Of a stretch of DNA of 64,000 nt, positions 57,680 through 64,000 are shown piece by piece. The translations under genes and the position numbers were made by a program. The notes beneath the pieces are model-generated. The model had not been told where the DNA came from. It made no database searches and worked only from the letters and a program-made list of their open reading frames with translations. The stretch lies in contig JANQRK010000022.1 in the NCBI GenBank assembly GCA_028284585.1, positions 1 to 64,000 on the forward strand. The letters run 5' to 3'. Every line of letters starts with the position of its first letter. Within the stretch, counting starts at the first letter, position 1. The stretch comes from Chromatiales bacterium. Its GTDB lineage: Bacteria > Pseudomonadota > Gammaproteobacteria > Chromatiales > Chromatiaceae.

Positions 57680-59179
57680 ATGACGACAGCCGCAGAGAAA
57701 AAATCCAAGAGGTCCCGGTTCTGCCCAATCCTCGTGTTCTTTTTGCTGATCCCGCTGGTGTTGGCCGGGATATTGACCATTTACCTGGCAAAACGCTTTC
57801 TGCCGGATGAGCCGGTCGCCTATGAGGACCCAGTCGAACACTTTAAATACGGCTCCACCGGCGGTGAGCGCAACCTGGGTTTCCCGTACTGGATCTGGCA
57901 AGTGTTGCCCCAAGTATGCGCAGAGCACCTGCCGGGTGACGGCTATGAGTCAGTCGGTTTCGTCTTCGAAGAGGGCAAAGACCTGCCCATCGGAATGTCT
58001 AAACGGCGCCAGTTTGGAATAGACCGGGTGTTTCTGAATTGCGCCGCCTGCCATGCCGCTACCGTGCGCACCGCACCGGATGCCGAACCCTTGATCGTGG
58101 TCGGTATGGGTGCCAACAACCTCGATCTGATGGCGTTCCAAAAGTTCATGTACAACTGTGTCGCCGACCGGCGCTTTACCCCGAAACAGATCGTTCCGCA
58201 TATCCAAGCGGCCGGTGCCGATCTGGACTTGCTCGACAAGTACGCGGTCTACCCGGCCGCGGTGCATCTGATGCGCGACGGGGTCGCCGGCTTGCTCGGG
58301 CGGCTGCGCTTTATCCATGCGCAGCCCGACTGGGGACCCGGCCGGGTCGATACGTTCAACTCGGCTAAGGCCCTGTTCAACTTTCCGATCGAAAAACTGC
58401 ACCCGGATGAGCTGCTTGGTGCGGCGGATTTTCCGACCATCTGGAACCAGGCCAAGAAGAAAGGGATGCAACTGCACTGGGACGGCAACAATGACAGCGT
58501 CGAGGAGCGTAACCTGAACGCCGCGTTCGGCACTGGAGCCACACCGCGCCTGATCGATCATGCCTCGATCGCCCGCATCCAGGCCTGGAACGCTACAGCC
58601 ACCCCACCCGCCTTTGGCGATCACTTCCCGATCGACCAGGAACTCGCCAAAAAAGGCGCACCGCTTTACAAACAATACTGCGCCGATTGCCATGGCCTCT
58701 CAGGTAGCGATTTCACCGGCCGCTTCGTCGGCCTGGTGGTATCTCTAATTTCAATCGGCACTGACCCTTACCGACTACACTCGTTCACCCCAGAGCTGGC
58801 CGCGAACCTGGGCACGCCGTATGCGGGCACCGAGTATCGGTTCAAGCACTTCAAGAAGACCTTCGGCTATGCCAATGCACCCATGGACGGTCTGTGGCTA
58901 CGCGCTCCCTATCTGCACAATGGTTCAGTGCCGACCCTATGGGACCTGCTACAGCCGGTCGATCAGCGACCCGCCAGCTTCTGGCGCGGCAACGACCGCT
59001 ATGACCCGGTCGAGCTTGGCTTCGTCGACGACGTGGCGGAAGAGAACGGCCGCAACTTCTTCTTGTATGACACCTCGATTCCCGGCAACGGCAATAGTGG
59101 GCATGAAGGCGCCGCCTACGGTACCGAACTGTCAGACGACCAGAAATGGGCGTTGATCGAATACCTGAAAAATTTCTGA
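57680..59179 (+). CDS. RoxA-like membrane-anchored di-haem cytochrome c, copy 1
   Basis: The 499-residue protein has one N-terminal membrane anchor (~20-38) and two haem sites, CAACH at 121 and CADCH at 334. The C-terminal pocket APYLHNGSVPTLWDLL, then RGNDRYDPVELGF, matches RoxA/MauG-like di-haem proteins, which include rubber oxygenase and other lipid-oxidising enzymes. It is a close paralogue of the next gene. Spacing to neighbours is under 20 bp on both sides. Whether it is an oxygenase, a peroxidase or an electron carrier cannot be told from sequence. Confidence 0.85.
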   Translation: MTTAAEKKSKRSRFCPILVFFLLIPLVLAGILTIYLAKRFLPDEPVAYEDPVEHFKYGSTGGERNLGFPYWIWQVLPQVCAEHLPGDGYESVGFVFEEGKDLPIGMSKRRQFGIDRVFLNCAACHAATVRTAPDAEPLIVVGMGANNLDLMAFQKFMYNCVADRRFTPKQIVPHIQAAGADLDLLDKYAVYPAAVHLMRDGVAGLLGRLRFIHAQPDWGPGRVDTFNSAKALFNFPIEKLHPDELLGAADFPTIWNQAKKKGMQLHWDGNNDSVEERNLNAAFGTGATPRLIDHASIARIQAWNATATPPAFGDHFPIDQELAKKGAPLYKQYCADCHGLSGSDFTGRFVGLVVSLISIGTDPYRLHSFTPELAANLGTPYAGTEYRFKHFKKTFGYANAPMDGLWLRAPYLHNGSVPTLWDLLQPVDQRPASFWRGNDRYDPVELGFVDDVAEENGRNFFLYDTSIPGNGNSGHEGAAYGTELSDDQKWALIEYLKNF

Positions 59180-59191
59180 CAGGAGTTAGCG

Positions 59192-60649
59192 ATGAAACTG
59201 TTTAGGCGACTCTGGCGCTGGCTGAAAGTGACCGCTGTCCTACTGTTAATCCTAGGTGCCGTGGGCGCATACATCGGCTGGGACCGATTCATGCGCGTCC
59301 ATCCGGCACAGGCATTCGGTGACCCGGTTGAGCGCTTCAAATACGGCTCGATCGGTGCCGAACAAGACGCCGGCATCCCGTATTGGATCTTCTATGTGCT
59401 ACCCCGCGTTTTTCCCGACAAGTTGCCCGGGCCGGGTGGCTATGCCGCCTTCGGCGTCGCCTGGGAACCGGGCGAGGAACTGCCGATCGGTTTCTCGAAG
59501 CGCCGCATCGGCTTCGATCGCGTGGCCAATACCTGTGCGGTATGCCATACCGCCAGCTACCGGACGAAGCACGATAGCAATCCAGTATTGGTGCCTACCG
59601 GACCCAACCACACGCTCAACCTCGAGGCCTTCTTCCGCTTCCTGGTCGACTGCGCAAAGGACCCACGCTTCAACGCCGACACCTTGATGGAGGAGATCGA
59701 TCGCAGCGCCGATCTGGATTGGATCGATCGCCTCGCCTATCGCTTCCTGATTATCCCGATCACTCGCAAGCGCCTGATCGAACGCGAGCAACAGTTTGAA
59801 TGGATCTATCGTCACGACTTCCCGGAATGGGGCCGCGGGCGCGACGATGCCATGAATCTCACCAAGTACTTCATGATCGGCTGGCCGATGGACGATAGCT
59901 TCGGACCGACCGACATGCCATCGATTTGGAATCTAAAAAAATACCGCGCCGAGGACGGCCACCGCATGAACTTCGCCGGCGACAGCCACAATGCCTACTC
60001 GGTGATCATCGACTCGGCACTTGGGCTGATGGGCGCAGAGCCCAAGGACAAAGACGATTTTCTCGGCCATATCGACTGGCTGGTCGACTACCTATCGAAC
60101 AAACCAGCCCCCAGCTATCCGTTCCCCATAGATCAGACCAAGGCCGCCCAGGGTGAACAACTGTTCGCACAACGTTGCGCCAGCTGCCACGCCAGCAAGC
60201 GCACCGGGGCGGTGGTCCCAGTGGCCGAGGTCGGGACCGACCGCGAACGTCTCGATACCTGGAACGAGAAAGCCGCGCGTGAGGCCAATCAAGTGGCCGA
60301 GGACATGGGTATCGAACGCAAAGGGCTGGTCGAAGAACCGCTAACCGGCTATGTGGCGCAATTTCTCGACGGTATCTGGCTGGAAGCGCCCTATCTGCAC
60401 AATGGTTCGGTGCCGACCCTGTACGACCTGCTACTGCCGCCAGAGCAGCGACCGCAGCGCTTCTATCGCGGCTACGACGTCTACGACCCGATCAAGGTCG
60501 GTTTCGTGACCGAGGGGCCGCAGGCGGAACGCACCGGCACACTGCACGACACCAATGAGCGCGCCAACTCGTCCTAGGGTCACGACTTTGCGAGCGGCCT
60601 GTCCGAAGAAGAACGCTGGGCCTTGGTCGAGTATATGAAGACGCTGTGA
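59192..60649 (+). CDS. RoxA-like membrane-anchored di-haem cytochrome c, copy 2, with late in-frame TAG
   Basis: The protein has a membrane anchor (~12-32), CAVCH at 115, CASCH at 329 and the same APYLHNGSVPTLYDLL pocket as copy 1. TAG at codon 462 (60575-60577) ends it early. Reading on in frame gives GHDFASGLSEEERWALVEYMKTL and a TGA at 60647-60649, matching the end of copy 1 (GHEGAAYGTELSDDQKWALIEYLKNF split by two residues). So the TAG cuts 23 conserved residues but leaves both haems. It is the last gene of the operon; AGGAG precedes the start. Confidence 0.85.
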
Positions 60650-60727
60650 TTAGTTGCCAAATCTGGCCACCACCGAACAAACCCAAAAGCTCTGATTCGC
60701 TTCGCAAATCGGACAAAACTCACCAAA

Positions 60728-61513
60728 TCAGGAGATGCTATCGATATCGCGCGCAAGCCTCTCACACGCGTAGCTATAAAGCTGCGCATCAAGGCGATTA
60801 TAGTGAGATATACATTCTAGAGTCTCCTCGGATACCGGCGCGCTCGCACACTGCGGCGCCTGGTTTAGTTGCGGGATCTGGCCACCGGCGGGCCAATCCA
60901 GCCGGTCAGCCAAAACCTTCAGTGACTCATCGAACCTCTCTGTGACGCCCACGAAGACAAACCGCTCCTTCAAATTGCGCAAGGCTCGGTCTAACACTGC
61001 ATCATCATCGAGTATGCTGTTGTCTCGCGAACCCACTAGCATTCGCGTCATATTATTGTTCATCTCGGGCATTTGCCCAGCGCGCAGCAGGGCTACTAGC
61101 GATATGCCCTGCTTGAGCTGGTGATAGTGAGGGCTATCTGAGTGGCGCTCATTGTGCCGATAATAGGAAATTGCTCTCTCAATCGGATGCCGTAGAAAGG
61201 TGACATAGTCTGCGCTAACTCCCAAAGCTTGGTCGACACCAAAGGGTATATGCCCTACAAAAGCCTCGGCTACTCTGGCCCGCGCCCGAAGCCGCTGCGT
61301 AAGTTCATCGTCGAAGGGAAAGTGACAATAGAGACTGACTAACTTCGGACCAGGGTAATTGTGCTCAAGGATGCGTCGAAACGATGTCCCAGCGGTCTTC
61401 GGAATGTGCAAGAAAACGAGCTTGCGCCGCGATTCAGGCCCAACTGTATGCTTCGGCGGATCAGGGGATGAGTTACGCCTCCTTGCGCCAAACCGAAAAA
61501 TACTCGAAACCAT
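60728..61513 (-). CDS. Sulfotransferase-family protein
   Basis: The ~261-residue protein has the PAPS 5'-phosphosulfate loop FLHIPKTAGTSFRRIL and the 3'-phosphate region VTFLRHPIERAISYYRHN, as in carbohydrate sulfotransferases. ATG 61513 follows GGAG by six bases; ATG 61525 and 61549 are in frame upstream. The start lies inside the end of the methyltransferase gene, so the two are coupled. It probably sulfates a surface glycan. Confidence 0.85.
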   Translation of the reverse strand: MVSSIFRFGARRRNSSPDPPKHTVGPESRRKLVFLHIPKTAGTSFRRILEHNYPGPKLVSLYCHFPFDDELTQRLRARARVAEAFVGHIPFGVDQALGVSADYVTFLRHPIERAISYYRHNERHSDSPHYHQLKQGISLVALLRAGQMPEMNNNMTRMLVGSRDNSILDDDAVLDRALRNLKERFVFVGVTERFDESLKVLADRLDWPAGGQIPQLNQAPQCASAPVSEETLECISHYNRLDAQLYSYACERLARDIDSIS

Positions 61514-62201
61514 TTTGATCTCCATAATGCTCAAACAGCCGGGTCGCACGAATTCCTAAGAGTCTTAAGGCATGGTCCATGAACTCACGGAAACTGGTAC
61601 TGGACCACACATGGGCATGCTCACGACGACGTCGCACGTTAGCAATGTGCTGCGGTAGCAACCTATCGATGTCGGGATGCTCAAAGATTTCCGGGTGTAC
61701 GCCACGTAAAAAGTCCACGTAGTGATCGTCGGACACCTCTGTCACGCCATCGTGATACTCCCTTCGGAGATGCTCGAAAGGCGTGAGCGCACGATCGCGA
61801 TCGAAGGTGTAATCCTTATCGGGTGCCGAAATCAGCACCTGGCCAGACGGGCTGACCAATTCGAACAGGACTCCCACGGCCCGGATGGGATTCGCGAGAT
61901 GTTCGATGACGTGGTTGAGGATGACGAAGTCGAACGGCGCCTCAGCCAAGCTACCCGGATCGTCTCGGTCAAGATCAAAAATGATATCGACCTCAACCAT
62001 ACCTTTCGAGTCGATCTCGCCGAATACCGTGGCGCCTTCTTTTTTCGTGCAAATGTCCGAATAGACTACCGAACAGTTCTTTGGTAGCACCGCGGGTTGA
62101 TGCAGTGCGCCGATTTCGAGTCCATGGCCGTTCAAGAGTGCGTAACCTTGCTGCCGGTGGGACAAGTGTGGATTCATTCTTTTCGACAACCTCATGATCA
62201 C
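61473..62201 (-). CDS. Class I SAM-dependent methyltransferase
   Basis: The 242-residue protein has a SAM-binding start (GHGLEIGALHQP), an acidic strand end (DIIFDLDRD) and motif FDFVILNHVIEHL. A two-domain layout with a C-terminal WSSTSFREFMDHA region fits small-molecule or glycan methyltransferases. It overlaps the sulfotransferase gene downstream by about 40 bp. The substrate is unknown. Confidence 0.85.
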   Translation of the reverse strand: MIMRLSKRMNPHLSHRQQGYALLNGHGLEIGALHQPAVLPKNCSVVYSDICTKKEGATVFGEIDSKGMVEVDIIFDLDRDDPGSLAEAPFDFVILNHVIEHLANPIRAVGVLFELVSPSGQVLISAPDKDYTFDRDRALTPFEHLRREYHDGVTEVSDDHYVDFLRGVHPEIFEHPDIDRLLPQHIANVRRRREHAHVWSSTSFREFMDHALRLLGIRATRLFEHYGDQNGFEYFSVWRKEA

Positions 62202-62307
62202 GTGGCTTCAAGTCACAACGTGGGCGAGCTTGACAACGCCATGTTAAACCGTGATTGGTGGCCAACCCGGTTTGAGTAAAACCTGTCGAGCCTTCCGCTC
62301 ACAGAGA

Positions 62308-64000
62308 TCAGGCTTCAAGCACTTCCAGTAGTGGATCAAGTTGCTCACGAAACTGTTCCCAGCTTGCAACAGAACTCTGATACATCGGCTGGCGCACCTG
62401 CAGCTTACTAGCGGTTCGAATACTTCGATCTTGTTGGTGAAACGCAAGACATGCCTCGTTCCACTCCAGATCGCAGAACGCCAAGATATCCCTAATCTGC
62501 TTCTGAGGTTCCGCTACTAACGATTCATAATCCAAATCTAACAACTCTCCCTCATACTGCATCTGCCAGTGCGTCATCAGATCCTGATACATTCTGTGAT
62601 ATTGGCCCAATTCCTTGAGGTCATATGCATAAGGGTGGTAGCCGGAAAAGTTTTGTTTGAAAATCGACCAACAATTATCTCGTGGATCGCGCCGGCAATG
62701 GATGATTTTAGCTGCTGGGAGGATTGCCCGAATCAAGCCAACCCGAAAAAAATTATGGGGCATCTTGTCAGTGATATAACGTGCCTGTGTAGAAAATCGA
62801 CGTAATCCTTCAACATAGTCTTTGCCCATCGCGTACCGCTCTACATCTGTCAATGACGCAACACCAGCAGGGAACCCTCCCCGGCTAGTCAGATGTTCGT
62901 GGACAACCTTGGGCAACAGCGTGAGTTCACCGGCACCAAACACCTCAGGGTGACTCGAAAGAATCTGTTCAACAAGGGTGGTACCGGAACGCGGCATGCC
63001 CAAAATGAAGATCGGTGTAGCATCCGCGAACCCACCGCTTTGCCAGCGTTTAATTTCTTCGGTACGAAATGTATCTTTGATCGCTTCGAAATGCTGATGA
63101 TCCCTAGCGGTGTCGTAATCGTACCCGCAACGCCGCAGCGCGTTGCCCTCGGACAGGTATCGGAAAGACTCTGCCGGTAACTTGAGCCGCTCATAAGCCC
63201 TGCCCAGCGCAAACGCCAAATGCAGTCGATTCATCTCGTCGTCGGTCTCGTCGGCGAGTGCTTGGTGAATGATCGGTAACACCTCTTGCAAATGTGTCTT
63301 CTCCATAGCCAGTACCGAATGAAACCACGCAATCCCAGAACTTGGATTGGCCGCCAACGCGGCCTGTAGCACCTCGTTCCCCTTCCCGATTCGGCCCAGC
63401 TCTTGAAGTGTGCTACCCACAGTCTCCAGCACCTTCGAGTCAGTGCTGCTCTCGAATCGGCTGTAGAGCGGCATGGCTTCTTCGCTACGACCCTCTTCGA
63501 GGTAGTACTCAGCCAACTCTCGAGCACATTCGAATGATTCAGGATGCTCGTCGACAAGCTGACAATAGATGGGCTCGGCGCGTTCCCTGTCACCCATATG
63601 GCGCCAATACCGCGCCAAATTACGTTGCGCCTCGCTGTAGGTGGGCGCCAGACGTAGCGCATGCTCATAGCACGACAACGCTTCAGCAGGATGGCCCAAT
63701 CGGTGTTGCACCACACCCAGGTTATTGTGGATCTTCGGATTCGTGGGGTCGAGCTTCGCGCTACGCTGCATGCATTCCCGCGCCTCCGTGAACTTCTCCA
63801 GCTCTTGCAGTACGGCACCTAGGTAGCCGTGCGTCAGTGCTGATCCAGGCACGGCCCTAGCCGCCTTGCGTAGGACTTTCTCCGCATCCTCCAGCCGCTG
63901 CTGCTTGCGCAGCATGTCTGCAAGATGCATGTAAGAAGCCGGCTGATCAGGTGCAGCCTTGATGGCCCTACGGAACCACAATTCGGCCTGGTCACATTCA
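62308..64000 (-). CDS. TPR-sulfotransferase fusion, N-terminus outside the window
   Basis: The readable 564 residues start inside a run of TPR units (about eight, residues 1-280) and end in a sulfotransferase domain: 5'-PAPS loop IFILGMPRSGTTLVEQILSSHPEVFGAGEL and 3' region IIHCRRDPRDNCWSIFKQNF. The frame stays open to the last base of the window, so the true start lies beyond it. TPR-sulfotransferase fusions are common in marine and sulfur bacteria and may modify proteins or glycans. It is probably cotranscribed with the methyltransferase and second sulfotransferase. Confidence 0.9.
   Translation of the reverse strand, partial: ECDQAELWFRRAIKAAPDQPASYMHLADMLRKQQRLEDAEKVLRKAARAVPGSALTHGYLGAVLQELEKFTEARECMQRSAKLDPTNPKIHNNLGVVQHRLGHPAEALSCYEHALRLAPTYSEAQRNLARYWRHMGDRERAEPIYCQLVDEHPESFECARELAEYYLEEGRSEEAMPLYSRFESSTDSKVLETVGSTLQELGRIGKGNEVLQAALAANPSSGIAWFHSVLAMEKTHLQEVLPIIHQALADETDDEMNRLHLAFALGRAYERLKLPAESFRYLSEGNALRRCGYDYDTARDHQHFEAIKDTFRTEEIKRWQSGGFADATPIFILGMPRSGTTLVEQILSSHPEVFGAGELTLLPKVVHEHLTSRGGFPAGVASLTDVERYAMGKDYVEGLRRFSTQARYITDKMPHNFFRVGLIRAILPAAKIIHCRRDPRDNCWSIFKQNFSGYHPYAYDLKELGQYHRMYQDLMTHWQMQYEGELLDLDYESLVAEPQKQIRDILAFCDLEWNEACLAFHQQDRSIRTASKLQVRQPMYQSSVASWEQFREQLDPLLEVLEA

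Noticed and set aside
52184-60649. Genome-wide reassignment of TAG (for example pyrrolysine) to explain the two amber codons
   Set aside because: TAG closes clearly intact genes here (bchJ, narI fusion, thioesterase, hypothetical at 5320), so it is a working stop codon.
1-64000. tRNA, rRNA genes or CRISPR arrays
   Set aside because: No T-loop sequence in a plausible cloverleaf, no rRNA-like stretch and no regularly spaced repeats were seen.

Overview
The window looks like chromosome of an anoxygenic phototrophic gammaproteobacterium of the purple sulfur type (Chromatiales-like). Three genes point that way: bchJ (bacteriochlorophyll 8-vinyl reductase family, 51051..51770), a RuBisCO-like protein that reads like the 'IV-Photo' group of green and purple sulfur bacteria (42027..43331), and a near-complete menaquinone pathway (menF, menD, menC, a DHNA-CoA-type thioesterase, menE, menB at 8.2-15.1 kb; menA at 49.9-50.7 kb). 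Family assignments come from reading motifs and from memory; no database search was possible.

Layout. 0-8 kb: a dispersed repeat, a c-di-GMP turnover enzyme (PAS-GGDEF-EAL), two small membrane proteins (DUF2788, DUF2189), a THxN-type secreted protein, and a twice-frameshifted FG-GAP repeat protein. 8-15 kb: the men cluster, arranged as two divergent pairs. 15-20 kb: a porin followed by a two-component pair (soluble NtrB-like kinase, sigma-54 activator). 20-37 kb: a nitrogen-oxyanion island. It holds a NarGHJI-like molybdoenzyme operon whose NarI is fused to two c-type haem domains, a DUF59-like first gene with a second copy at 20.5 kb, a formate/nitrite (FNT) transporter, a TDT/SLAC1-type anion transporter, a LysR regulator, a PaaD/SufT-like DUF59 protein, and remnants of an IS256-family element and a CysB-like regulator. 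37-44 kb: a membrane-anchored hydrolase, a vanadium haloperoxidase, an inverted pair of the dispersed repeat, the RuBisCO-like protein with a YjbQ gene, and a PHA-system protein. 45-48.6 kb: a four-gene Mla/Pqi-type lipid transport operon. 48.9-51.8 kb: a fasciclin protein, menA and bchJ. 52-60.6 kb: a five-gene operon of di-haem c-type cytochromes (two RoxA-like) plus a lipoprotein. 60.7-64 kb: two sulfotransferases around a methyltransferase; the last is cut by the window end.

How it may work together. The Nar-like enzyme faces the cytoplasm, keeps all metal and haem ligands seen in NarGHI, and ends in a periplasmic di-haem tail. That tail would let electrons leave to soluble cytochrome c. 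With a nitrite-type channel and an anion exporter nearby, in a phototroph, this fits nitrite oxidation feeding the photosynthetic chain at least as well as nitrate respiration. This is an inference that needs phylogeny and physiology.

Caution on sequence quality: two cytochrome genes carry single in-frame TAG codons and one gene carries two frameshifts. TAG is also a normal stop here (bchJ, the narI fusion, the thioesterase), so the interruptions are mutations, read-through sites or sequence errors rather than a changed code.
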